Source of the DNA: Gemmatimonadaceae bacterium
GTDB lineage: Bacteria > Gemmatimonadota > Gemmatimonadetes > Gemmatimonadales > Gemmatimonadaceae
NCBI GenBank assembly: GCA_025931335.1
Contig: JAICNG010000008.1
Span: 1 to 63,104, forward strand
Direction: 5' to 3'
Length of the DNA: 63,104 bases
A program made the position numbers and the translations under genes. The notes beneath the pieces were generated by a model. It was not told the DNA's origin, made no database searches, and saw only the letters and a program-made list of their open reading frames with translations. This document shows, in pieces, positions 26,163 to 34,600 of this stretch (within the stretch, counting starts at the first letter, position 1; every line of letters starts with the position of its first letter).

Positions 26163-26327
26163 AGACATCAGGGGCGCAGGATCAACTTCTGAAGACATCA
26201 GGGGTCGGACGTCAGGTGTCGGTATTCAGAAACTTCGGCTGCGCGACGCCGTTGCCGTTTCTGCAACCTGACCCCTGACGTCTGACCCCTGACGTCTGCA
26301 GAAGCTGATCTTACGCCCCTGACGTCT
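26163..26327. repeat. Iterated-word palindrome F with 71-nt arms
   Basis: The left arm 26163-26233 pairs with 26257-26327 over all 71 positions without gaps, with about 60 matches, around a 23-nt loop. The unit CAGGGG/CCCCTGA with GACGTC recurs: ACATCAGGGG twice in the left arm and CCCCTGACGTCTG three times in the right. It fills most of the guaB-permease gap, and no T-run follows. Confidence 0.9.
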
Positions 26328-26346
26328 GCAACTGCTCGCAGTTCTA

Positions 26347-26375
26347 TTGACAAACCTGTCGGTCAACGGGATTTT
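26347..26375 (+). promoter_or_regulatory. Candidate promoter and operator for the amino-acid permease
   Basis: A consensus -35 TTGACA (26347-26352) is followed 17 nt later by GATTTT (26370-26375). An inverted repeat TTGAC-N10-GTCAA (26347-26366), with GACA/TGTC nested inside, overlaps the -35 and could be a regulator site. Confidence 0.45.
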
Positions 26376-26428
26376 GCCCCGCGTCTTCTCCAGCACTCCC
26401 CCGCCCGAGTCCCCCCGCGGAGAACCCC

Positions 26429-27892
26429 ATGGGTCTATGGTCGAAGAAGAGCATCGCCCTCCTCCAGGCTGAAGCGAGCGGTGAGTCGCACGAGGCCACG
26501 CTCAGGCGTGCCCTGAGTGCCACGAACCTCACCCTCCTCGGGATCGGTGCCATCATTGGCGCCGGCATCTTCGTCCTGACCGGGACGGCGGCGGCCAACT
26601 ACGCGGGCCCCGCGATCGTGCTCTCGTTCATTCTGGCGGGAACCGGCTGCCTGTTCGCGGGACTGTGCTACGCCGAGTTCGCGAGCATGATCCCGATCGC
26701 CGGAAGCGCGTATACCTATTCGTATGCAACGCTGGGCGAGTTCATCGCCTGGATCATCGGGTGGGACCTCGTCCTCGAGTACCTGTTCGGGGCGGCGACC
26801 GTATCGGTGGGATGGTCCGGGTATTTCGTCTCCTTCATGCGCAGTATCGGCATCAACCTGCCGATGGAGTGGACACAGGCGCCGTTCGCCTATTCGGCCG
26901 CCGAGGGGCTCTCGCGTACGGGAGCCATCCTCAACATTCCGGCGATCTTCCTCATCGCCGTGTTGACCTCCCTGCTGGTCGTTGGCGTCAAGGAATCGGC
27001 CGGGTTCAACAACATCGTCGTCGCCATCAAGGTCGCGATCATTTTCCTCGTGATCGGCTTTGGGTTCATGTTCGTCAACCCCGACAACTGGAGCCCCTTC
27101 ATTCCGCCGAATACCGGAGAGTTCGGCCAGTTCGGGTGGAGCGGTGTCGTGCGTGGCGCCGGCGTGATCTTCTTCGCCTACATCGGATTCGATGCGGTGT
27201 CGACCGCGGCGCAGGAAGCCAAGAATCCGCAGCGAGACATGCCCATAGGCATCCTTGGGTCGCTCGCGTTCTGTACCGTCCTCTACATCCTGATGTCGCT
27301 CGTGATGACCGGGCTCGTGCCTTATACGCAGCTCAATGTGCCCGACCCGGTGTACGTCGCGCTCGCCGCCGCCGGCCCGGGTCTGTCGTGGCTCACGAAG
27401 CTGATCTCGATCGGCGCGATGGCGGGACTCGCCTCGGTCGTTCTCGTAATGCTGATGGGCCAGCCGCGCATCTTCTACTCGATGGCGCGTGACGGGCTGC
27501 TCCCACAGGTCTTCGGCAAGGTGCATCCACGTTTCCAGACGCCGTACGTCACGACGATCGTCACCGGAGTCGTCGCCGCCGCCGTCGCGGGGCTGTTCCC
27601 GATCGGCGTCCTCGGCGAGCTCGTCTCGATCGGAACGCTGCTCGCGTTCGTGATCGTGTGCGCTGGCATCTGGGTTCTGCGCGTGAGGTCGCCCGAGCTG
27701 CCTCGTCCGTTCAAGACGCCGCTGGTGCCGCTGGTGCCCATCCTGGGCATTCTGATCTGCGGCTATCTCATGTCGAGCCTGCCAGGCGACACCTGGCTCC
27801 GCCTGATCATCTGGATGGCGATCGGTCTCGTGATCTATTTCGCGTATGGACGTAGCAGATCCCGCTTCGCGGGCGCCCCGCCGACACGCTGA
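26429..27892 (+). CDS. APC-family amino-acid permease (cationic amino-acid transporter type)
   Basis: The 487-residue protein has about 12 membrane helices and the APC signature [20 protein letters not shown] (about 36-55) in helix 1. It also has [23 protein letters not shown] and [28 protein letters not shown]. These match the CAT/YfnA group that takes up basic or other amino acids by proton symport. Substrate is not certain from sequence. GGAG lies before the ATG. Its own promoter probably lies at 26347, since palindrome F separates it from guaB. A perfect 12-bp terminator-like hairpin follows the stop. Confidence 0.88.
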   Translation: MGLWSKKSIALLQAEASGESHEATLRRALSATNLTLLGIGAIIGAGIFVLTGTAAANYAGPAIVLSFILAGTGCLFAGLCYAEFASMIPIAGSAYTYSYATLGEFIAWIIGWDLVLEYLFGAATVSVGWSGYFVSFMRSIGINLPMEWTQAPFAYSAAEGLSRTGAILNIPAIFLIAVLTSLLVVGVKESAGFNNIVVAIKVAIIFLVIGFGFMFVNPDNWSPFIPPNTGEFGQFGWSGVVRGAGVIFFAYIGFDAVSTAAQEAKNPQRDMPIGILGSLAFCTVLYILMSLVMTGLVPYTQLNVPDPVYVALAAAGPGLSWLTKLISIGAMAGLASVVLVMLMGQPRIFYSMARDGLLPQVFGKVHPRFQTPYVTTIVTGVVAAAVAGLFPIGVLGELVSIGTLLAFVIVCAGIWVLRVRSPELPRPFKTPLVPLVPILGILICGYLMSSLPGDTWLRLIIWMAIGLVIYFAYGRSRSRFAGAPPTR

Positions 27893-27920
27893 CGCGCGTC
27901 GCCGGACTCGCTATCTTTGA

Positions 27921-27956
27921 CGCGGCGCCCGCTTGCGGGCGCCGCGTTGCTTTCCC
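27921..27956 (+). terminator. Terminator after the permease
   Basis: CGCGGCGCCCGC (27921-27932) and GCGGGCGCCGCG (27935-27946) are perfect 12-nt inverted copies with TT between them, followed by TTGCTTTCCC. Confidence 0.65.
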
Positions 27957-27965
27957 GGTCCGGAG

Positions 27966-29018
27966 GTGTGGCTGAAGCCGTCGACGTTGCTCGCGATTCC
28001 CGAAGCCCGGCGGACGATCATCGAGCTGATGGGCGAGGCCCTGCGCGACAGGACCACGGCCGTGCTGTCGACGCACGTGAATGCCGACGGGGATGGATGC
28101 GGCTCGGAGGCAGCACTCGCGCTCCTCCTCGCGCAGCGAGGACTCGCCGCCCGCGTCGTCAATCCGACGCCATGGCCGGTGATGTTCGATTTCCTGCTCG
28201 CGGGGGTTCGCGAGGAGAGCAAACGCGGTGCGGCGGCACTCGGGACGGCCGATCTGCTGATCGTCGTCGACATCAGCGACGTGCGACGTCTCGGGTCACT
28301 GGCCGAGCCCGTGCGCGCGATGAAGGGTCCCCGCCTCGTGATCGACCATCACGTCCCGGGCGAGGAGCCACCGGGCGACATCGTGCTGGCCGACACCGGC
28401 GCCTGCGCGACGGGAGAGCTCGTCTACGACCTGGCGCGCGTCCTCGACCTCGACATCACCCCGGAGATCGCCCGCGCGCTGTACACCGCGCTCCTCACCG
28501 ACACCGGGGGCTTCCGATTCAGCAATACCTCGCCGCGGTGCCACGCCATCGCCGGCGAGCTGCTCTCGGCCGGTGTCGATCCGGAGGAGATGTATCGACG
28601 CATCTACGCGTCGGTGCCGGTCGGACGGCTCCACCTGCTGCGCGACGCGCTCCACACGCTGGAGGTTGATGAGGCGATCGGCCTCTCCTGGATCTCGCTC
28701 CCCGCGGGCGTGATGGAGAAGTACGCGCTGCGGTCGGAGGAGCTCGACGGCATCGCGGAGCATCCGCGGTCCATCGCGGGAACGCGGATGGCGATCTTCT
28801 TCCGCGATCTTGGGCACGGTCAGGTGAAGGTTTCCTTTCGCGGCGCGGGGGCGGTCGACGTCGACCGGTTCGCGAAGCGGTTTGGCGGGGGAGGACACGC
28901 GAAGGCGTCTGGCGCGCTGATTCCCGGGTCGCTCGAGAGCGTCCGCACTCGCGTCGTCGCGGAAGCGCGCGATTACCTCGCCAGCAGCGCCGGCCTTGGC
29001 CCGCTGTCGACCCGCTAG
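27966..29018 (+). CDS. nrnA: DHH/DHHA1 phosphoesterase, NrnA-like oligoribonuclease
   Basis: The 350-residue soluble enzyme has an N-terminal DHH domain, with STHVNADGDGCGSE, VVDISDV and VIDHHVPGEE supplying the Mn ligands. It ends in a DHHA1 domain containing RFGGGGHAKASGA. NrnA proteins degrade nanoRNA and some also dephosphorylate pAp. The start is not certain: GTG 27966 is used because earlier codons of the frame lie inside the permease terminator. The GTG is directly preceded by GGAG, which is too close for an ideal site. Confidence 0.87.
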   Translation: MWLKPSTLLAIPEARRTIIELMGEALRDRTTAVLSTHVNADGDGCGSEAALALLLAQRGLAARVVNPTPWPVMFDFLLAGVREESKRGAAALGTADLLIVVDISDVRRLGSLAEPVRAMKGPRLVIDHHVPGEEPPGDIVLADTGACATGELVYDLARVLDLDITPEIARALYTALLTDTGGFRFSNTSPRCHAIAGELLSAGVDPEEMYRRIYASVPVGRLHLLRDALHTLEVDEAIGLSWISLPAGVMEKYALRSEELDGIAEHPRSIAGTRMAIFFRDLGHGQVKVSFRGAGAVDVDRFAKRFGGGGHAKASGALIPGSLESVRTRVVAEARDYLASSAGLGPLSTR

Positions 29019-29032
29019 GTACCTTTCCGAGC
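28996..29032 (+). promoter_or_regulatory. Candidate promoter for the NfuA-like gene, leaderless geometry
   Basis: TTGGCC (28996-29001) and TACCTT (29020-29025) are 18 nt apart. Then 7 nt precede the ATG at 29033. The -35 lies inside the end of nrnA. No Shine-Dalgarno sequence. Confidence 0.45.
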
Positions 29033-29302
29033 ATGGCCCGCTCGCTCCGACGTACCCAATCCGTTGAGGACCGCATCGGCGATGCGCTCTCCCACGTGGC
29101 GGTCATGCTCCGCCTCGATGAGGCGGTGATCGAGCTCGTGCAGTTCGAGAGGGCGACGGGCGTCGCCGTCCTCCGATTGCACGGCGACTGTCCGGATTGC
29201 GCGATGTCGGTGAGCGCGCTGCGCGACGGCATCGAGGCACAGCTGCGTATGCGCGTGCCCGAGGTTCGCGAGGTGCGTACGCATTCCGCGGATACTCCAT
29301 GA
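29033..29302 (+). CDS. NifU-like Fe-S scaffold domain protein
   Basis: The 89-residue protein is a lone NifU C-terminal (Nfu) domain. HGDCPDCAMSVSALRDGIEAQLRMRVPEVREV shows the C-x-x-C pair and the helix that follows it in NfuA, although the usual GxCxxC is CPDC here. It probably holds and delivers a 4Fe-4S cluster. The stop overlaps the start of mrp, another Fe-S carrier, which supports a shared role in cluster delivery, for example to the Fe-S oxidoreductase at 7153. Confidence 0.8.
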   Translation: MARSLRRTQSVEDRIGDALSHVAVMLRLDEAVIELVQFERATGVAVLRLHGDCPDCAMSVSALRDGIEAQLRMRVPEVREVRTHSADTP

Positions 29303-30441
29303 CGCTGCGTGCCCGCATCGTCGACGCGCTTGGTGGCGTCACCAATCCGCGGACCGGTCACAGCGTCATCGAGGGAGCGATGATCCGCGACCTCGCCCTG
29401 ACGGACAGTGGGAAAGTGCGCCTCACGTTCCTGCTCGGCGCGCAGGATCCGGCCTCTCTCGTTCGCGATGTGCGCCAAACGATCGAGCGGGTGGATGGCG
29501 TGACGGAAGTGCGCGTCGATGTGAAAGACCCATCGCAGATGCAGCAAGGCGCGGCGCGCGGCGCCGCGCCGCCTCCGGCACCGAATCCGCGCGCGCTGCC
29601 GGTGATGGAGCCACCCCGAGCCGCGCCGGGCCCACAGCGCCCCGCTCCTCCCGCGCCGGTGGCTTACCCCAATCTCGGCCGCATCATCGCGATCTCGAGC
29701 GGAAAGGGCGGGGTGGGCAAGTCGACGGTGGCCACCAACCTCGCCGTCCTGCTGGCGAGCTCGGGCGCGCGCGTGGGCCTGATGGACGCCGACATCTACG
29801 GCCCGAACGTGCCGCGGATGATGGGGATCGATGAGCCGCCACCGGTGGAGAACGAGCGCATCATCCCGCTCCAGGCGCACGGGGTGAAGCTCATGAGCAT
29901 CGGATTCATGGTGGAGCGGGACGCGCCGGCGATCTGGCGCGGGCCCATCATCATGAAGGTGATCACTCAGTTCCTGCGCGACGTCCTCTGGGGGCAGCTC
30001 GATTATTTCCTCGTCGACATGCCGCCGGGAACGGGCGATGCGCAGCTGTCGCTGGTGCAGGCGACGCAGGTGCACGGCGCGGTGATCGTGACGACGCCGC
30101 AGGACGTGGCGGTCGGCGACGCGCTGCGCGGCGCGAAAATGTTCGAGCGGGTGGGCGTGCCGGTGCTGGGCATCGTCGAGAACATGAGCTATTTCGAGTG
30201 CCCGCACTGCGGAAAGCCGAGCTCGCTGTTCGGTTCCGGCGGTGGGGCGCGACTCGCGAGCGAGCTGCACGTGCCGCTCCTGGGCGAGATTCCGCTCTAC
30301 CCGCGCGTGCTGGAAGGCGGTGACACCGGGCGCCCGATCGTCGTCGCCGAACCGGAGTCTGGGGCGGCACGCGCGCTCGCGGCGACGGCGGCGCAGCTAC
30401 GGCACGTGCTCGCGGGCGAAGGTGCGACCATCGGAACGTGA
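29299..30441 (+). CDS. mrp: Mrp/ApbC-family Fe-S cluster carrier ATPase
   Basis: The 380-residue protein has an N-terminal MIP18/DUF59 domain (1-80), a Pro/Ala-rich linker (about 88-128) and the ParA/MinD-like ATPase with the deviant Walker A SSGKGGVGKST, DADIYGPNVPRM, DMPPGTGDAQL and the C-x-x-C pair in YFECPHCGKP. It binds and transfers 4Fe-4S clusters with ATP turnover. Its ATG overlaps the NfuA-like stop and its own stop overlaps the MATE start. Confidence 0.92.
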   Translation: MTLRARIVDALGGVTNPRTGHSVIEGAMIRDLALTDSGKVRLTFLLGAQDPASLVRDVRQTIERVDGVTEVRVDVKDPSQMQQGAARGAAPPPAPNPRALPVMEPPRAAPGPQRPAPPAPVAYPNLGRIIAISSGKGGVGKSTVATNLAVLLASSGARVGLMDADIYGPNVPRMMGIDEPPPVENERIIPLQAHGVKLMSIGFMVERDAPAIWRGPIIMKVITQFLRDVLWGQLDYFLVDMPPGTGDAQLSLVQATQVHGAVIVTTPQDVAVGDALRGAKMFERVGVPVLGIVENMSYFECPHCGKPSSLFGSGGGARLASELHVPLLGEIPLYPRVLEGGDTGRPIVVAEPESGAARALAATAAQLRHVLAGEGATIGT

Positions 30442-31892
30442 GCGCTCTCTCGCGCGCAGAACGCGATCCCGACGAGACGCGGCCGCCAGGCGATGACATG
30501 CCGGCGGCCGCGTTGCCGTTGGATGCCCACGAGGGCGTGCCGGCGATCGGCGTCACCGGAGAGTTCGTCGCCCAGGCGTCGCTCGTGCACCGCCCGCTCG
30601 CCCACACCATCCTGCGGGTGGCGCTCCCGTCGGTCGCGTCGGCACTGCTCATGACGCTCTTCACCAGCGTCGACGCCTTCTGGGTCGGAACGCGTATCGG
30701 GCCGACCGGACTGGCGGCGGTGTCGACGTCGGTCTTCTGGATCTGGATGCTGATCGCGCTGGCCGAGATGGTGGCGGTGGGGCTCACGGCGGTGGCCTCG
30801 CGACGGCACGGGCAGGGCCGCCCGAAAGAGGCCGCCCGCGCGGTTGGCGATGCGCTTCTCTTCTCGCTGGCGCTCGGCCTCGGCGTGGCGCTCATCGGAC
30901 TGCTGCTCCTCGATTGGCTGTTCGCCGTCATGCATACCGCACCCGACGTAACCGCGTTAGGCAGGCGCTATCTCACGGCCTATCTCGCCGGCTGTCCGTT
31001 GATCTTCGGGTACTTCGCCATCGACGCGGCGTTTCGCGCGTCCGGCGACACCCGGACGCCGTTCCTCCTCCTCGCCGTCTCGGTCGTCGCCGCGCTCGTG
31101 CTCGACCCCATCCTGATTCTCGGGCTTGGGCCAGCGCCCGCGCTTGGCATCGCCGGTGCCGCGATCGCGACGATCCTCACGCGCGGGTCGGTGTTCGTGC
31201 TCGGGCTCGCCCTGCTCATGCGGCGGTCGATGATCAGGCTGGCCGGCCCCGGCGGGCACGCCATTCCGCTCATCGCGCGCATCGGGCTGCCGACCGCCGC
31301 CACCGGGATGATCTTCAGCCTCATCTACGTGCTGATGACGCGCACCACCACCCAGTTCGGCACACCCGCGCTCGCGGCGTTAGGCATCGGCCATCGCGTC
31401 GAGAGCTGGGCGTACATGGTGGGCGTGGGCTTCGGCGCCGCCGCGGCCGCCATCGTCGGCCAGAATCTCGGCGCGGGCCAGGTGCGGCGCGCCGAGCGCT
31501 CCGGGTGGCTCACGACCGGCTTCGCGAGCGTGGTGGGGATCGTGGCGGCGGTGGTCGAGATCGTGTTCGCCGAAGAGTTCGCGTCGGTCTTCACCGACGA
31601 CCCGGCGGTGATCGCGGTGAGCGCGAGCTACCTTCGGATCTGTGCGCTGTCCCAGGCCTTCGTTGGGGCGGAGCTCGTGCTCGAAGGCGCCCTCGGCGGA
31701 GCGGGTCATACCTTCCCGCCAATGCTGGCGTCGACCACGCTCACGGCCCTGCGGATCCCGTTGGCCGCGTGGGCGGCGTTTCGATGGGGCATCGAGGGGA
31801 TCTGGTGGGTGATTTGCCTCACCGCGACGGCCCGGGGCATCGCCATGATGGTGCTCTGGCGACTGGGCCGCTGGAAGCGCAAATCCATCTGA
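30438..31892 (+). CDS. MATE-family efflux transporter
   Basis: The 484-residue membrane protein has about 12 helices in two MatE repeats. Features include LRVALPSVASALLMTLFTSVDAFWVG near the start and MTRTTTQFGTPALAALGIGHRVESWAYM at the start of the second half. It would export cationic drugs or metabolites by sodium or proton antiport. A cytoplasmic tail of about 50 residues precedes helix 1. The GTG at 30438 overlaps the mrp stop (GTGA). Substrate unknown. Confidence 0.9.
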   Translation: MSALSRAERDPDETRPPGDDMPAAALPLDAHEGVPAIGVTGEFVAQASLVHRPLAHTILRVALPSVASALLMTLFTSVDAFWVGTRIGPTGLAAVSTSVFWIWMLIALAEMVAVGLTAVASRRHGQGRPKEAARAVGDALLFSLALGLGVALIGLLLLDWLFAVMHTAPDVTALGRRYLTAYLAGCPLIFGYFAIDAAFRASGDTRTPFLLLAVSVVAALVLDPILILGLGPAPALGIAGAAIATILTRGSVFVLGLALLMRRSMIRLAGPGGHAIPLIARIGLPTAATGMIFSLIYVLMTRTTTQFGTPALAALGIGHRVESWAYMVGVGFGAAAAAIVGQNLGAGQVRRAERSGWLTTGFASVVGIVAAVVEIVFAEEFASVFTDDPAVIAVSASYLRICALSQAFVGAELVLEGALGGAGHTFPPMLASTTLTALRIPLAAWAAFRWGIEGIWWVICLTATARGIAMMVLWRLGRWKRKSI

Positions 31893-31893
31893 C

Positions 31894-32670
31894 ATGCGAC
31901 CACTCATCACGCTGCTCACGGACTTCGGGACCGCCGACGGATACGTGGCCGAAATGAAGGGCGTGCTCTACTCGTTGGCGCCCGAGGCGCGCGTCGTCGA
32001 CCTCTCCCATGACATCGCGCCGCAAGATGTCGAGAGCGCGCGTCTCGCCGTCGCGCGGTACTGGCGGCGGTTTCCCCCGCAGACGATCCATCTCGTCGTC
32101 GTCGATCCCGGCGTCGGGTCGGAGCGCGATGCGCTGGCGGTGCGCAGCGAAGATCGCGTGCTGATCGGGCCGGACAACGGCGTTCTCTCCCCCGCGTTGC
32201 TCGTCGCGGGCGCGCGAGCGGTTTCGCTGCAGGTGCCGGCGACCGCGTCTCCGACGTTTCACGGGCGCGATCTCTTCGCCCCGGTGGCGGCGCGGATCGC
32301 CATGGGCGCCCCGATCGACGCCCTGGGCGCCGCCGCCGAATCGCCGACGATTCGCCGCACGCCGGAAGCGCGCCGACTCGGCAACGGCGCGATTCAGGGC
32401 GAAGTGATCGCCATCGATCGATACGGCAACGCGATCACGAACATCGTGGCGTTCCCCGCGACGCAGAGCCGCGAAGGGGAGCAAGCGTTCGTCGAAGTCG
32501 GCGGACGCACGGTCCCGGTCGCGCGCGCCTACGCGGACGTGCAGCCACTCGGCGCCGTCGCGTTGTGCGGGTCGTCAGGGTTGCTGGAGATCGCCGTACG
32601 GGACGGAAATGCGGCGCAGACGCTGGGGCTGGGGAGGGGATCGACGGTCACGCTGCATCAACAGAGATGA
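31894..32670 (+). CDS. SAM hydroxide adenosyltransferase (DUF62 family)
   Basis: The 258-residue enzyme hydrolyses S-adenosylmethionine to adenosine and methionine. The family signatures are present: LLTDFGTADGYVAEMKG (8-24), VDLSHDIAPQDVESAR, VVDPGVGSERDALAV, IGPDNGVLSPAL, FHGRDLFAPVAARIA and AIDRYGNAITNI. It lies 1 nt after the MATE gene. The stop abuts the first repeat unit of palindrome D. The physiological role of the family is not settled. Confidence 0.9.
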   Translation: MRPLITLLTDFGTADGYVAEMKGVLYSLAPEARVVDLSHDIAPQDVESARLAVARYWRRFPPQTIHLVVVDPGVGSERDALAVRSEDRVLIGPDNGVLSPALLVAGARAVSLQVPATASPTFHGRDLFAPVAARIAMGAPIDALGAAAESPTIRRTPEARRLGNGAIQGEVIAIDRYGNAITNIVAFPATQSREGEQAFVEVGGRTVPVARAYADVQPLGAVALCGSSGLLEIAVRDGNAAQTLGLGRGSTVTLHQQR

Positions 32671-32722
<52 letters not shown>

Positions 32723-32724
32723 AA

Positions 32725-33660
32725 TCACGAGGCCACGCGCTCGATCCGCTCATTCGACGGCCGCCCGGGATCTCTCGCCGTCACCACCCGCCCGACGTAC
32801 ACCGCGCCCTTGCGCGGCTCGATCGACGCCGTCCCGTGGTGCAGCTCGGCGTTCAGCTCGCCGCCGGTGAGGATCACGAGCATCGTCAGATACATCCAGG
32901 TGAGCAGCACGATCACTCCGCCGATCGCGCCATAGGTCTTGTTGTACGACCCGAAGTTCGCGACGTAGGCGCGGAACAGAAGCGTCACCAGCACCCAGAG
33001 CACGGCCGCCGCCACGGCGCCAACGAGGATCTGCGACTTGTCCTGACGCTGGTTGGGCAGGAAGTAGTAGATGAGCCACAGCATCCCGACCAGCAGGGCG
33101 AACGCCAGCGGATACTGGAGAACATTCCAGGCCGCCTGACCAGCTTCACCCATCGCCGTCCGGCGCTCGATCCAGTCGGCGATCTCGGGCCCGCCGAGCA
33201 TGATCGACGTCGTCACCGCGAACAGGATGGCCGAGACCAGCACGCTCGCGAGAGCGATCAGCTTCTTCCTCCACCAGGGGCGTCCCTCCTCGACGTCGTA
33301 CGCACGGTTCAGCGCGTCGATCAGCGCCGAGAAGACGTTCGAGCCCGCCCACGCGGCGCCGAGCAACCCGATCGAGATGACGCCGGCGGAGTTCGGGTTG
33401 AGGACGTCGCGCACGACGTTGTCGACGAGGTCCACCGCCTCCGCCGGCACCGCCTGGCGGAGATTCGCGATGAGCCACGCCATGATCTCCTGCCGCTCTC
33501 CGATGAAGCCGATGAGCGGAGCCGTGAAGAGGAAGAGCGGGACGAGGGAGAAGAAGAAGTAGTACGCCGTCTGTGCGGAGAGCCCGAGGACGTTGTCGTC
33601 CAGGATCTCCCGTCCCGTCTTCTGCAACAGCGGTCCAACGCGTCGGCCCTTTATGATCAC
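32725..33660 (-). CDS. YihY/BrkB-family inner-membrane protein
   Basis: The 311-residue protein has about six membrane helices and the family landmarks DDNVLGLSAQTAYYFFFSLVPLFLF, LLGAAWAGSNVFSALIDALNRAYD, GRPWWRKKLIALAS and GAIGGVIVLLTWMYLTMLVILTGGELNAEL. It is often mislabelled ribonuclease BN; its true function is unclear. The GTG at 33660 is preferred because GGAGGG lies 3 nt before it and the terminator at 33691 lies upstream. A longer frame would run through that terminator. Confidence 0.85.
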   Translation of the reverse strand: MIIKGRRVGPLLQKTGREILDDNVLGLSAQTAYYFFFSLVPLFLFTAPLIGFIGERQEIMAWLIANLRQAVPAEAVDLVDNVVRDVLNPNSAGVISIGLLGAAWAGSNVFSALIDALNRAYDVEEGRPWWRKKLIALASVLVSAILFAVTTSIMLGGPEIADWIERRTAMGEAGQAAWNVLQYPLAFALLVGMLWLIYYFLPNQRQDKSQILVGAVAAAVLWVLVTLLFRAYVANFGSYNKTYGAIGGVIVLLTWMYLTMLVILTGGELNAELHHGTASIEPRKGAVYVGRVVTARDPGRPSNERIERVAS

Positions 33661-33690
33661 GAGCCCTCCGAGTATCCGATTCGCGAGCCC

Positions 33691-33716
33691 AACAAAAAGC
33701 CCCTCCAGCGAGGGGC
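33691..33716 (-). terminator. Intrinsic terminator after the lipoprotein gene
   Basis: On the minus strand GCCCCTC-GCTG-GAGGGGC is followed by TTTTTGTT, a conventional 7-bp stem and T-run. It ends the sigma-factor operon before the YihY-family gene. Confidence 0.9.
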
Positions 33717-33745
33717 AAAGGGTGGGCCAGCGATCGTCCTGGTTG

Positions 33746-34600
33746 TCAGTCGATTCGCTCGATCTCCAGCGTTCCGATGAGCATCGAGGCGTCGATCGTG
33801 AGGCGGCGTCGCGCGCTCTCCCAGTTCGACGAGTAGTGCACGCCATCCTGCTCGCGAAAGCCCTCGTGCTCGAACGTGCCGAGCGTCACATCAGCGCGTG
33901 CGCGAACCCCGACATCGCGCGGAACGCGCAGCCTGACGGCGCCGAGGCGCACGCGGAGTCGCGCATCGACGTCCGCCGCCCACGCGCCGGAGAAGTCGAG
34001 CGTCAGCGCGCCCGCGCCACAGTCGACGTCCACGTGCTCGACGTTCGCGTTGCCGACGCCGGTCGCCTCGATCGACGCCGCGCCGACATCGAACCGCAGC
34101 GACCGCATCCGCCGAGGATTCGGCGTCGCGAACCGCAGCGTCGTGGAGCTCGCCGCCGACTCGACGTTGAGCTGATCGACGGCGAGCCCTCCGAGGTCGA
34201 GATCGGCCTCCACGGCGCCGAGCCGCAGCGCAACGTCGACGGGCACGCCGCGGGCCACCCCGAGTGACAGCCGGGCCTCCTCCCGCTTGTCGTCGCCCAC
34301 GCCGCGAAGTGGACGCCGCCCTCCGTCGAGACGCAGTGACAGGGTATGCGACGCGGAGTCGAATCGCCGCTCGACGTCGTAGCGCGCGGCATCGTATCGC
34401 ATGGTGTAGTCGTAGAGCTCGGCGTCGTCGGCGGGGGAGACTCGCAGCGACCCGCCGCTGAGGTTGATCCGAAGTCGCAGGCTGTCAGCGGCGCTCCGGA
34501 GACGCGACGCCGATGCCGTGCGCCACGCTTGCTCGGGGTCCGACGCACACCCCCCCGCCAAGAGCGCGGCGAGGAGAGCCAGTCGCGCAAGCTGCCTCAC
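33746..34600 (-). CDS. Lipoprotein with a beta-helical adhesin/LiaF-like domain
   Basis: The 284-residue protein has a lipoprotein signal ending LLAGGC (Cys18). A long beta-rich repeat region follows, with strands such as RLGAVEADLDLGGLAVDQLNV, LRFDVGAASIEATGVGNANVEHVDVDCGAG and LRVRLGAVRLRVP. This is the pattern of the DUF4097/DUF2154 (LiaF-like) superfamily linked to envelope stress. It is lipid-anchored, probably in the periplasm. The GTG at 34600 overlaps the upstream stop (GTGA), so it is the fourth gene of the sigma-factor operon. Confidence 0.72.
   Translation of the reverse strand: MRQLARLALLAALLAGGCASDPEQAWRTASASRLRSAADSLRLRINLSGGSLRVSPADDAELYDYTMRYDAARYDVERRFDSASHTLSLRLDGGRRPLRGVGDDKREEARLSLGVARGVPVDVALRLGAVEADLDLGGLAVDQLNVESAASSTTLRFATPNPRRMRSLRFDVGAASIEATGVGNANVEHVDVDCGAGALTLDFSGAWAADVDARLRVRLGAVRLRVPRDVGVRARADVTLGTFEHEGFREQDGVHYSSNWESARRRLTIDASMLIGTLEIERID

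Noticed and set aside
33661-33846. Upstream start for the YihY-family gene
   Set aside because: That start would place a clear intrinsic terminator (33691-33716) inside the gene; GTG 33660 has its own ribosome-binding site.
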